In this document: piece after piece, positions 18,598-26,205 of the stretch
Layout: each line of letters begins with the position of its first letter
How positions within the stretch are numbered: the first letter of the stretch is position 1
Origin: Mesorhizobium sp.
GTDB taxonomy: Bacteria > Pseudomonadota > Alphaproteobacteria > Rhizobiales > Rhizobiaceae
Assembly (NCBI RefSeq): GCF_023954305.1
Contig: NZ_JAMLIG010000003.1
Location: forward strand, 357,967-421,966
Direction: 5' to 3'
Length of the DNA stretch: 64,000 bases
The notes under the pieces: generated by a model
Seen by the model: only the letters and a program-made list of their open reading frames with translations
Database searches by the model: none
Told to the model about the DNA's origin: nothing
Position numbers and translations under genes: made by a program

Positions 18598-18921
18598 GAC
18601 ATGCGTGAGGCGGGCTTCACGGTAACGGAGACCGACTTCCCACTGGTGGATCTCAACACCGTCAAGGTCGAGGCGGAGTTGAAGCCGGGTCAGACGTCCT
18701 GCCATACGGCACGGATCGACGGTTATGTGATCGAAGGGCACGTGCCCGCACGCGAGGTCCGGCGGTTACTCGACGAACGGCCGGACGCGATCGGACTGAC
18801 GGTGCCCGATATGCCCTACGGCTCACCGGGCATGGGCGAAGCCGGTGCAGATGCGGATCCGTACGACGTGCTGATGGTAAAACGCGACGGCACGACGGAG
18901 GTCTACCAAAACTATCGCTAG
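18598..18921 (+). pseudogene. DUF411 metal-binding protein, N-terminally truncated
   Basis: From an ATG at 18601 the plus strand encodes about 106 residues typical of DUF411 proteins: TARIDGYVIEGHVPAREV, LTVPDMPYGSPGMG and a C-terminal DPYDVLMVKRDGTTEVYQ. The signal peptide and the usual CGCC-type metal-binding segment are missing; upstream sequence is the antisense of the TolC fragment. Members of this family occur in copper-resistance clusters. Part of the protein could still be made but would lack its metal site. Confidence 0.65.
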
Positions 18922-19250
18922 ACAAGGCAGCTGAAAGGCGTCCCAGAATGCCCGTTGGTAGGCTGCTGCGAGGTGTGGGCTTCGCGGCACCCAACCTGTA
19001 ACCCACACTAAGTCGGTCTTCAGTGCCGGCGCGTCGCCATTCTGGCGTTCAAGCTCACTTAGCATCGCTTTCTTTGATGGAGCCGAAGCGGCCGGTCCTG
19101 TCCGCTCCAGCACGGCGGGCCCCTCGATACAGGGGCCGCCGACCCAGCCGGCGCCCCGTTGGCGGGACGATGATGAAGACTCGGCCGAGCCCGACCCGCC
19201 AAAAATCGATATGGCTAGCGGGTCGGGACATGGCGGCCTACATCACCCGT
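18922..19250. other. Non-coding stretch with a GC hairpin
   Basis: No convincing gene. It contains a perfect 7-bp inverted repeat GGCCCCT (19118-19124) / AGGGGCC (19131-19137) with a six-base loop, not followed by T residues. Short open frames here have no family features. Confidence 0.4.
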
Positions 19251-19514
19251 TTAATGTCGGAATAGGCTCCGCTGGTCTTGTGAGTCCTTGGGAGACACGA
19301 ACCGAAAGCCGATCAGGACGGCGGCGGTTGGCGTGTCGTGGCTGTGGTCACCGACATGCGAACGATCGTGGTCGTGGCCCACGTCTGACATCGCGGCCGG
19401 GAACCCGTGAGTGACGGCCTGGCCGCCGCCGCCGGCGAGCGCAAACACCGTCACCGCCGCACAAAGCACGACGACGATCAGCTTCCTAACGAGCGGGGCA
19501 ATCCGAATCATCAT
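19251..19514 (-). CDS. Small His-rich membrane/secreted protein
   Basis: An 87-residue protein with an N-terminal hydrophobic segment (about residues 9-30) followed by a His/Asp-rich part (VGHDHDRSHVGDHSHD), a likely metal-binding stretch. Two adjacent ATGs at 19514 and 19511 may start it. It lies 26 bases after the TetR regulator on the same strand and next to the nickel/cobalt export cassette, whose other members also carry His clusters. A periplasmic metal buffer is a reasonable guess. Confidence 0.55.
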   Translation of the reverse strand: MMIRIAPLVRKLIVVVLCAAVTVFALAGGGGQAVTHGFPAAMSDVGHDHDRSHVGDHSHDTPTAAVLIGFRFVSPKDSQDQRSLFRH

Positions 19515-19540
19515 CGCTAACAGGTCGAATGCCGGGGCGA

Positions 19541-20179
19541 TCAACGCTTGGTCAAAACTTGCGGTCCCGTATCGGCAAGGGCGCGGCCGGCTAGCGTCTG
19601 GAACATCCTGTCCATCTCCTTCGGCGATAGGGCCGATCCGTCTTCGATCCACCACCCGAGCAGAGCGAGGAAGGCGCCGGCCACGAACTCGACCGCCACG
19701 CTGCGCGATACATCTTCCGAGATCCGCGCCGGCAGCTCGGCCCGCACAGCGCGCCGCACCTCGTCGCGCAGCGTGTCGTGAATGTGGTCGCCGCGGTCGG
19801 CGATCATGGCGCGGTGCAGCGGACCGAACGCGGCCGCATGTTCGAACATGGGCAGGCTGAAGCTGAAACCACCCCCCGCGGCATCGATAGTCCGGCGTAC
19901 TTCCCCGATGCGATGCACGTGCGAATCGATCGTCGCCCGCTTCAGTGCCTCCTTGTCAGCGTAATGCGTGTAGAAGGTAGAGCGGCCGACATCGGCGCGC
20001 TTGCAGACATCATCGACCGTGATCGCCGCGAACCCGCGCTCAGGGATCAGCTCGATCAGCGCCTGCTGGAGCCGCCCGCGCGTGCGCGCCACGCGGCGGT
20101 CGATCCCCGGCTGCTGGGTTTTCGTGGTCAAGCCCGTTCTCCCGGTCCCGTTGCGGACGAAAAGCCCCTGCTCGTCCAA
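19541..20179 (-). CDS. TetR/AcrR-family regulator
   Basis: A 212-residue repressor. Residues about 30-80 hold the TetR helix-turn-helix (FAAITVDDVCKRADVGRSTFYTHYADKEAL), and the rest is the helical ligand/dimer domain. It is divergent from the methyltransferase gene at 20252 with 72 bp between, the usual position for an autoregulator of the divergent operon. The ligand is unknown; context suggests metal or detergent stress. Confidence 0.85.
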   Translation of the reverse strand: MDEQGLFVRNGTGRTGLTTKTQQPGIDRRVARTRGRLQQALIELIPERGFAAITVDDVCKRADVGRSTFYTHYADKEALKRATIDSHVHRIGEVRRTIDAAGGGFSFSLPMFEHAAAFGPLHRAMIADRGDHIHDTLRDEVRRAVRAELPARISEDVSRSVAVEFVAGAFLALLGWWIEDGSALSPKEMDRMFQTLAGRALADTGPQVLTKR

Positions 20180-20251
20180 GAATAGCGTTTCGGGACATCG
20201 CGTCCAGTATGATACAAGCTGTCCAGGAATTCAACGACATGGAGAACGGGC

Positions 20252-21094
20252 ATGCACAGCGCAGGACATCAGCACGGACACGGCTTCAGCCTGCGGGGCT
20301 GGCACGCCAGTGCAGCCATAGGCGTCAAGCTGCTGGCGGTCATAGCTGCGATCACGCTGTTCCCGTACTGGAGCGGCTGGGTGACATGGACTGTCGCCAT
20401 CCACGCAGCGCTGGCTTTGGTCCTCCTCTTCATGGCTGGTCTGGCACTCTTCCGGCACGGCATAGCCATTCGCGGCAGCGCCCACGAGGGCGCCTCGAGC
20501 GGCGTCACCATCCATGGCGCGGTCTTCTACGATGTGCTGGCATCGGTGATGACTGTGGGACGCGAGCGGCGGTTGCGCCGCGCCATGCTCGGCGTCGCAA
20601 AACTGCGACCCGGCGAATCGGTCCTCGACGTCGCCTGTGGCACAGGCACGCTGGCGATTGCCGCCGCGGCCGAGGTCGGCCCGGCGGGTGAGGTCGTCGG
20701 CGTCGATGCGTCGACGCAGATGCTGGAGCGAGCAACTCAAAAGGCTGCGCGGGCCGGCGCCAGGGCGCGCTTCACGGAGGGCACGGCGCAGTCACTGCCG
20801 TTCCCGCCGGCGCGCTTCAACGTAGTGACAGGAACGCTGATGCTGCACCATATTTCCGGGGCGGCCCGGGTCGAATTCGCGGCGGAGGCTAAGCGCGTCC
20901 TCAAGTCGGGCGGCCGCCTCGTGTTGGTGGACTTCGGCTCGGCCGCCGGTGGCAGTAGGTTGTCCGGCTTGCACGCGCATGGCGGCACCGATCCCCACGA
21001 AGTCGCGGCCCGTTTGCGCGATGGCGGTTTCCGCGACGTCCGCGTCGGACAGCTCGGCATGATGAACCTCTACAGTATCGAGGCGACGGCCTGA
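20252..21094 (+). CDS. Membrane-anchored class I SAM methyltransferase
   Basis: A 280-residue protein with an unusual build: a His-containing N-terminus (GHQHGHG), two hydrophobic helices (about 24-45 and 48-68), then a SAM-dependent methyltransferase domain with motif I VLDVACGTGTLAIA (about 130), the acidic loop VVGVDASTQML and LVLVDFG. The ATG at 20252 is preceded by GGAG at seven bases. It is the first gene of the metal cassette. The UbiE/arsenite-methyltransferase-like core gives no substrate. I know of no standard partner role in Ni/Co export. Confidence 0.78.
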   Translation: MHSAGHQHGHGFSLRGWHASAAIGVKLLAVIAAITLFPYWSGWVTWTVAIHAALALVLLFMAGLALFRHGIAIRGSAHEGASSGVTIHGAVFYDVLASVMTVGRERRLRRAMLGVAKLRPGESVLDVACGTGTLAIAAAAEVGPAGEVVGVDASTQMLERATQKAARAGARARFTEGTAQSLPFPPARFNVVTGTLMLHHISGAARVEFAAEAKRVLKSGGRLVLVDFGSAAGGSRLSGLHAHGGTDPHEVAARLRDGGFRDVRVGQLGMMNLYSIEATA

Positions 21095-21127
21095 CCCTGG
21101 TCGCACGCCGGTTCACGCGCCTTGTCA

Positions 21128-21146
21128 TATCCTCAGGGGGAGGATA
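21128..21146 (+). promoter_or_regulatory. Operator of the CsoR/RcnR-type repressor
   Basis: A perfect 7-bp inverted repeat TATCCTC-AGGGG-GAGGATA, i.e. a G tract between AT-ended arms, 10 bases before the repressor ATG. This is the form of operators bound by the DUF156 (CsoR/RcnR) family. It suggests autoregulation and control of the genes downstream. Confidence 0.6.
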
Positions 21147-21156
21147 GGACGGAAGC

Positions 21157-21432
21157 ATGTCCGACCACCGCCACGCTTCCCATCCCGACATCGTCAAACG
21201 CCTCAAGCGGGCCGAGGGGCATATGCGCAGCGTTGTCGCGATGATCGAGGGCGGCAAGCCATGCCTCGACATCGCACAACAGCTTCATGCGGTGGAGAAG
21301 GCGGTGGCGCAGGCCAAACGCACCCTGATCCATGATCACCTCGACCACTGCCTTGAAGAGACCATCGGACCCCTGCCGCGCGAAAAGCGTGGTACGGTCG
21401 ACGAGTTCAAGGAAATCGCGAAGTACCTCTGA
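21157..21432 (+). CDS. CsoR/RcnR/FrmR-family metal-sensing repressor
   Basis: A 91-residue all-helical repressor of the DUF156 family. N-terminal His residues (4, 6, 9) resemble RcnR, and the ligand positions Cys36, His61 and Cys65 follow the C-H-C pattern of copper-sensing CsoR; His64 is also present. The sensed metal is therefore open: cobalt/nickel by neighbourhood (NicO exporter, His-rich proteins), copper by the triad. The operator lies just upstream. It is expected to leave DNA when metal binds and so induce the transporter genes. Confidence 0.88.
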   Translation: MSDHRHASHPDIVKRLKRAEGHMRSVVAMIEGGKPCLDIAQQLHAVEKAVAQAKRTLIHDHLDHCLEETIGPLPREKRGTVDEFKEIAKYL

Positions 21433-21460
21433 TGCCGAGTGTCACCATTTGTCCGGCCGC

Positions 21461-22234
21461 ATGAAAAAGTCTCCGACCATATGCTTCGTCACCGCCGGTG
21501 GCGATCATCCATGGATAGTTGCGAACGCGTTGGCCGCTCGCTTCGGCGACGCCTTGGTGCTGATTACGGAGGACCCCGAAAGTAAGTGGGATATTCTGGG
21601 GCGGCGCGCGCGGAAGCACGGCTGGTTGAACGCCGCGGGTCAGTTAGGTACGATGGTCCTCGTGCGCATTGGAAAGCTTGCACTGCGATCGCGGATCCAG
21701 CGCTACATAGCGCAGCAACGGCTTGAGGTCGAACTCCCCCGATCATGTGACGTCGTGAAGGTTCCTTCCGTGAACTCCGAGGAGTTCGTCCGCGCTATCT
21801 CAAACCTGCAACCCGACCTCATCTTTCTCGCAGGTTGCCGCGTGATGACGAAAGGCACCCTCAGTCGGATGCCCTGTCCGGTGGTCAACTACCACGCTGG
21901 TGTCACGCCCAGGTATCGGGGGATGAATGGTGGATACTGGGCCCTGGCAAGCGGAGAACCCGATCAGTTCGGCAGCTCGATACACATCGTCGACGAAGGG
22001 ATCGATACCGGACCCATCCTCGAACAGACAAGATGCCTGCCCGAGCCGGGCGATAGCATCATCACCTATCCCTACACTCTCGCCGCCGCCTCGCGCGCCG
22101 CCTGCGTGAAGGTCGTGGAGGACGTGCTTGCCGGTCACATGGATACGATTCCGGCGGTCGGACAGTCGCGGCAATGGTACCACCCGCCGATATGGCAGTA
22201 CCTGTGGACCGGGCTATCCGCGCGCGTGTGGTAA
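21461..22234 (+). CDS. Formyltransferase-family protein
   Basis: A 257-residue protein with the formyltransferase core: VNYHAGVTPRYRG carries the catalytic Asn and His and DEGIDTGPIL the catalytic Asp. It lacks the C-terminal domain of methionyl-tRNA formyltransferase and resembles the formyl transferases of sugar-nucleotide or small-molecule pathways. The ATG at 21461 lies 29 bases after the repressor stop, without a clear ribosome-binding site. Its presence inside a metal-export cassette is unexplained. Confidence 0.75.
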   Translation: MKKSPTICFVTAGGDHPWIVANALAARFGDALVLITEDPESKWDILGRRARKHGWLNAAGQLGTMVLVRIGKLALRSRIQRYIAQQRLEVELPRSCDVVKVPSVNSEEFVRAISNLQPDLIFLAGCRVMTKGTLSRMPCPVVNYHAGVTPRYRGMNGGYWALASGEPDQFGSSIHIVDEGIDTGPILEQTRCLPEPGDSIITYPYTLAAASRAACVKVVEDVLAGHMDTIPAVGQSRQWYHPPIWQYLWTGLSARVW

Positions 22235-22263
22235 GACCGCACTCATCGACAAGGTAAACACGC

Positions 22264-23583
22264 GTGGTTGCACCGCTAAAGAACCGCACCTACCGCCACC
22301 TGTTCGCCGCACAGGTAATCGCGCTGCTCGGCACCGGGCTGCTGACCGTTGCCTTGGGTCTGCTCGCGTTCGAGCTTGCGGGCGACAGCGCGGGAGCCGT
22401 TCTAGGTACAGCGCTCGCCATTAAGATGATCGCCTATGTGGGCGTCGCGCCTGTCGCGTCCGCCTTCGCGGAGCGCGTTCCGCGCCGGGCCATGCTGGTG
22501 GCGCTAGATCTCGTGCGGGCGGGCGTGGCGCTGTTCCTGCCCTTCGTCACCGAGATCTGGCAGGTCTACGTCCTGATCTTCGTGCTGCAGGCGGCATCCG
22601 CCGGCTTCACACCAACCTTCCAGGCGACGATCCCGGACGTGCTGCCGGACGAGAAAGAATACACCCGAGCCCTCTCGCTTTCCCGGTTGGCCTACGATCT
22701 CGAAAGCCTCGTCAGCCCGATGCTGGCGGCAGCACTCCTGACCGTCATCTCGTTCCACAACCTGTTCGCCGGAACGGTGTTTGGCTTCCTCGTCTCGGCG
22801 GCGCTCGTTGTGTCGGTCATACTGCCGAGCCCGAAGCCGGCCCAGCCGCGCGGCATCTACGACCGGACGACACGCGGCATCCGCATCTATTTGGCGACTC
22901 CGCGCCTGCGCGGGCTTATGGCGATCAACATGGCGGTTGCGGCGGCCGGTGCGCTGGTGATCGTCAACACCGTCGTCTACGTCCAGGCCGTCTTCGGCCT
23001 TAGCCAGAGCGACACGGCGCTGGCTTTGGCGGCATTCGGCGGCGGCTCCATGCTGGTCGCACTGCTACTGCCACGGCTTCTCGACACCATCCCCGACCGG
23101 ACGGCGATGCTCGCCGGTGCGTCAGCGCTGGCGATCGCCACGCTCGCCGCGGCTGCAATCCCTTCCTATGGCTGGCTCCTGCCGCTGTGGTTTATCATCG
23201 GCGCGGGCTATTCGATCGCACAGACTCCCTCGGGACGGCTGCTGCGGCGCTCCTCGCACGCGGAGGACCGCCCGGCGCTGTTCGCCGCCCAATTCGCCCT
23301 CTCGCATGCATGCTGGCTCGTCACCTATCCGCTGGCCGGATGGGCGGGGGCCGCCGTCGGGCTTCCGGCAACGTCCGTCGTCCTGGCCTTGATCGCCGGC
23401 ACTGCCGTGGCCGCCGCCGCATGGCTCTGGCCGGCGACCGATCCGGAAGTGGTCGAGCATTCCCATGAAGATCTGCCCGCCAGCCATCCGCACTGGAATG
23501 CGGGGGCGGCCGACGGCAGCAACAGGCACGCACATGACTTCGTCATCGACGACCTCCACGCCGCATGGCCGCCTGCGCGATGA
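22264..23583 (+). CDS. MFS transporter with His-rich tail
   Basis: A 439-residue major-facilitator protein with about 12 transmembrane helices; EYTRALSLSRLAYDLES between helices resembles the NreB/enterobactin-exporter type of MFS. The last 40 residues are soluble and His-rich (HSHEDLPASHPHW, HAHDF), as in nickel exporter NreB. The start is GTG 22264, 30 bases after the formyltransferase. Nickel/cobalt efflux is the best guess from the tail and from the NicO gene that follows 15 bases later. Confidence 0.82.
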   Translation: MVAPLKNRTYRHLFAAQVIALLGTGLLTVALGLLAFELAGDSAGAVLGTALAIKMIAYVGVAPVASAFAERVPRRAMLVALDLVRAGVALFLPFVTEIWQVYVLIFVLQAASAGFTPTFQATIPDVLPDEKEYTRALSLSRLAYDLESLVSPMLAAALLTVISFHNLFAGTVFGFLVSAALVVSVILPSPKPAQPRGIYDRTTRGIRIYLATPRLRGLMAINMAVAAAGALVIVNTVVYVQAVFGLSQSDTALALAAFGGGSMLVALLLPRLLDTIPDRTAMLAGASALAIATLAAAAIPSYGWLLPLWFIIGAGYSIAQTPSGRLLRRSSHAEDRPALFAAQFALSHACWLVTYPLAGWAGAAVGLPATSVVLALIAGTAVAAAAWLWPATDPEVVEHSHEDLPASHPHWNAGAADGSNRHAHDFVIDDLHAAWPPAR

Positions 23584-23598
23584 GGCCAGCGCCCTGAC

Positions 23599-24327
23599 AT
23601 GATAGGGCTATTTCAGGATCTCGTGGCCATCCAGCGCGAGATCTACCTCGCCTTCGCCGACCGCATCGGCGACTTCGCTAAGACTGGGGACTGGACGCTG
23701 CTCGCGGCCTACCTGCCGATGGGAATCCTGTTCGGCGCGGTTCATGCGCTGACGCCCGGGCACAGCAAGGCCTTGCTCGCGACCTACCTGACCGGCTCAG
23801 CCGCGAACGTGCCGCGCGGGCTGGCCGTATCGCTCGTATTGTCGTTCGTCCATGTCGGGATGTCCGTCCTGATCGCACTCCTGTCGCTGCCACTCGTTTC
23901 CGTGGCGCTCGGGAGCGTCGGACGCGCGCCGCTCCTCGAAGACCTCAGTCGCGGCTTCTTGGGTGTGATCGGCCTTTGGCTGCTCTGGCAAGGAGTCCGG
24001 GGCACCGGACATGGCCACGGCCAGGGCATGGCCGCAGGACTTGCCGCGGGGCTGATCCCGTGCCCGCTGACGCTTTTCGTCATGACCTTTGCCATCTCCC
24101 GCGGCGTGCCGGAGGCGGGCGTGGCGTTCGCGGCCGTCATGATGATCGGAGTGGCGCTGGTTTTAGGGACAGTCGCGCTGGCGGCAGTCCTCTTCCGCCA
24201 GCAGCTTTTGCGCCTTCTCGCAACCCGGCCCGGCGTCGTGGATGTCGTCACGCGCACAATCCAGGTCGTCGCGGGGCTGGTCCTTGTCGCGGTCGCCTGG
24301 AACGCCATCTTGGGTGGGGAAACCTAG
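23599..24327 (+). CDS. NicO-family nickel/cobalt exporter (RcnA-like)
   Basis: A 242-residue inner-membrane protein with about six helices and the NicO motifs: HALTPGHSKALLATYL (helix with metal-binding His), SFVHVGMSVL, and AAGLIPCPLTLFVMTF. A short His/Gly loop (GHGHGQG) replaces the long His-rich loop of E. coli RcnA. It is the last gene of the cassette, expected to be induced through the DUF156 repressor. Confidence 0.87.
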   Translation: MIGLFQDLVAIQREIYLAFADRIGDFAKTGDWTLLAAYLPMGILFGAVHALTPGHSKALLATYLTGSAANVPRGLAVSLVLSFVHVGMSVLIALLSLPLVSVALGSVGRAPLLEDLSRGFLGVIGLWLLWQGVRGTGHGHGQGMAAGLAAGLIPCPLTLFVMTFAISRGVPEAGVAFAAVMMIGVALVLGTVALAAVLFRQQLLRLLATRPGVVDVVTRTIQVVAGLVLVAVAWNAILGGET

Positions 24328-24362
24328 CCACGATAGGGGCGTGGCCGGCTGGTCCTCAGCCA

Positions 24363-24731
24363 ACAAGCTTGGGGGCCCAAAAGGAACCGTTCTGGTCACG
24401 CCCGACGATGCGGACGGGCTTTGGCAATCCCGCAAGGACAAAATTCTTCAAGCCGCTCTCCGGCCATGGCAGCAAGGCGGTCTACCGCGGCGACAAGGTA
24501 ACGAAAGGGGTGTGGGCCGAGATCACCCGGGGTGGCTTCGTGGCCCAAGCCTTCGCCGCGCCCGGGCAGCGCATGATCGAGATCGATGGGGCACCCGCAC
24601 TGCGCAAGATGGACGTGCGGCTATACACTTATGATGGCCAGATGCTGCTCGCGGCTGCACGGCTCTACCAGGGGCAGACTACGAATTTCCGGACGCCGGG
24701 TGGCGGCTTTGCCCCCGTGTTGGTAATCTGA
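24363..24731 (+). pseudogene. C-terminal remnant of an ATP-grasp-like protein
   Basis: About 120 codons in two frames (shift near 24437) give DDADGLWQSRKD joined to KPLSGHGSKAVYRGDKVTK, GGFVAQAF, RKMDVRLYTYDGQMLLAA and QGQTTNFRTPGGGFAPV, a pattern like the C-terminal nucleotide-binding part of ATP-grasp-type enzymes. The N-terminal two thirds are absent. It ends two bases before acetate kinase on the same strand, so the two were probably neighbours in a former operon. The family assignment is tentative. Confidence 0.5.
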
Positions 24732-24733
24732 GC

Positions 24734-25275
24734 ATGCCCGAACCATGGGTGCTGACGATCAATGGCGGCTCGTCGAGCATCAAATTCGTCGTGTTTGAGA
24801 CGGGCGCGGCCACTATCCGGCGGCTGCACGGCAAGATAGATCGAATCGACGGGCGGGAGACGACGCTCAGCTTCACGGATCTGGCCGGCGGCGAGAAGGA
24901 GAGCCAGCCGATCGGCGAGATGGATCATCGGGCGGCCGCGAGCTTCCTTCTCGATTGGCTCGACCGGCGCATCGGGCTGGCTTCGTTGAAGGCGATCGGC
25001 CATCGTGTCGTCAACGGCGGTGCACGCTACAAGGCGCCGCAACCCGTGACAAACGAATTGATGGACGAATTGCGGCGCATCAGCGCCTATGCGCCCGAGC
25101 ACCTGCCGTCCGAGATAGGGCTGATCGAACTGTTCAGCGCTCGCGCCCCGATGTTGGCGCAGGTCGCCTGCTTCGACACCGCCTTTCACCAGAACATGCT
25201 GCGGGTGGCGAAAATCCTGCCGATTCCCCGGCGCTACGGGGCGTTGGGCGTCGAGCGCCTTGGTTTCCACTGCGT
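24734..25275 (+). pseudogene. ackA: Acetate kinase, truncated after the N-terminal half
   Basis: The first about 180 residues match acetate kinase: NGGSSSIKFVVFE (phosphate-binding start), GHRVVNGGARY, LAPEH-type APEHLPSEIGLIE and ACFDTAFHQNM. The match ends at LGFHC near 25275, where the sequence becomes the antisense of a cysteine desulfurase start. The second actin-like domain is lost, so no activity is expected. The ATG at 24734 is real, so a fusion product of about 247 residues could still be translated. Confidence 0.8.
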
Positions 25276-25394
25276 CCCGCCCAATGTTGGCTCGACGGAT
25301 TGCCGAACGCGCCTTCCATGGCGTTGCGCATGGCGGTGGCGACTTCGGTCGCAATTGGCATGCTGGCGTTGTAATCGAGATAGATCTTCCGCAT
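25276..25394 (-). pseudogene. Cysteine desulfurase (NifS/IscS-like), 5' fragment only
   Basis: From the ATG at 25394 the minus strand encodes MRKIYLDYNASMPI, AMRNAMEGAFGNPSS and QHWAGR, the well-conserved N-terminus of class V cysteine desulfurases. Similarity stops at about 25276, head-on against truncated ackA. Only about 40 residues remain. It starts three bases after the DsrE gene, so it was the last gene of the sulfur operon. Confidence 0.78.
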
Positions 25395-25397
25395 GGC

Positions 25398-25745
25398 TCA
25401 GAACACCAAGACCTTGTCGGCGGAAATTGTTGCGTCGGCGAGGGCCTCCATGGTGCTGCGTCTGGCACCGTTCATGACATCGTCATCGGTCATGCCGCGT
25501 GCGTCCATGCAGGTGCCGCAAATCAGGAGGGCGCCTTTGCCAGCGGCCACGCGCTTCAGCATGCGCTCCATATTGTAATAGCCATCCGGCGTCTTCTGGC
25601 CTTTGCGTGCGGCGACCACGGCGTCGGCCATCAGGAACACGGTGACCTCCGCCTCCTTCGTCAGTAGCGTGTGGGCAAGACGAAGCGCGTTGTAGCAGCT
25701 TTCGGTGCCATAGGGCGGGTCGTTGAGGATGAACAGGGTCTTCAC
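25398..25745 (-). CDS. DsrE-family sulfur-transfer protein
   Basis: A 115-residue DsrE/TusD-like protein (ILNDPPYGTESCYNALRLA start, AEVTVFLMADAV, ICGTCMDARGM with the Cys positions used for persulfide transfer). The start is a GTG at 25745, 32 bases after the SHOCT gene. Next to a rhodanese and a cysteine desulfurase start it probably carries sulfane sulfur in the cytoplasm. Confidence 0.85.
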   Translation of the reverse strand: MKTLFILNDPPYGTESCYNALRLAHTLLTKEAEVTVFLMADAVVAARKGQKTPDGYYNMERMLKRVAAGKGALLICGTCMDARGMTDDDVMNGARRSTMEALADATISADKVLVF

Positions 25746-25776
25746 GTACGTCCCCTACGGGTTTGGGCGAATGGGC

Positions 25777-26139
25777 TCACTCGCCGAGAATGCGGCGGCG
25801 TTCCTCAAACTCTTCCTTGTCGATGTCGCCGCGAGCGAAGCGCTCCTTGAGGATGTCGAGCGGTGTCGGACTCGTCGATAGCGGCTGATGTGGCGCGGCG
25901 GCATGCCCTGGCCCCCCGATCCAGCGCACCAGGAGAACGGCGACTGCGATCACAATCGCAAGCACGAGGATCATGAAGATCGGGCCAAAGATCATTCCGG
26001 GCCAACCGCCGCCCCATCCCATCATGCCCGGTCCCCAGCCGTAGCGCTCGAAGTCTTGAGATGCTTGCGCCCATGCTTCATCGGGCAATGCGGCCATAGC
26101 CACCCCTGCGGCGGCCAGCGATCTTGGAATCCTCGTCAT
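25777..26139 (-). CDS. SHOCT-domain membrane protein
   Basis: A 120-residue protein: signal-like N-terminus (about 1-24), a Gly/Trp/Met-rich segment (GWGPGMMGWGGGWPGMIFG), one transmembrane helix (about 50-72) and a C-terminal SHOCT motif (LDILKERFARGDIDKEEFEERRRIL). The ATG at 26139 has AAGGAG seven bases upstream, so it is preferred over 26181. SHOCT proteins of this type are common beside metal and sulfur genes; their role is unknown. Confidence 0.8.
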   Translation of the reverse strand: MTRIPRSLAAAGVAMAALPDEAWAQASQDFERYGWGPGMMGWGGGWPGMIFGPIFMILVLAIVIAVAVLLVRWIGGPGHAAAPHQPLSTSPTPLDILKERFARGDIDKEEFEERRRILGE

Positions 26140-26205
26140 TGTCCTGCTCCTTCCCGAGATCTTGCCGAATTGATCGCCCATATCGGAGCTGCGTTCTTCG
26201 GCGCT

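Noticed and set aside
18823..19113. Minus-strand 96-codon frame opposite DUF411
   Set aside because: Overlaps the better supported DUF411 remnant, no start signal, no recognised motif.
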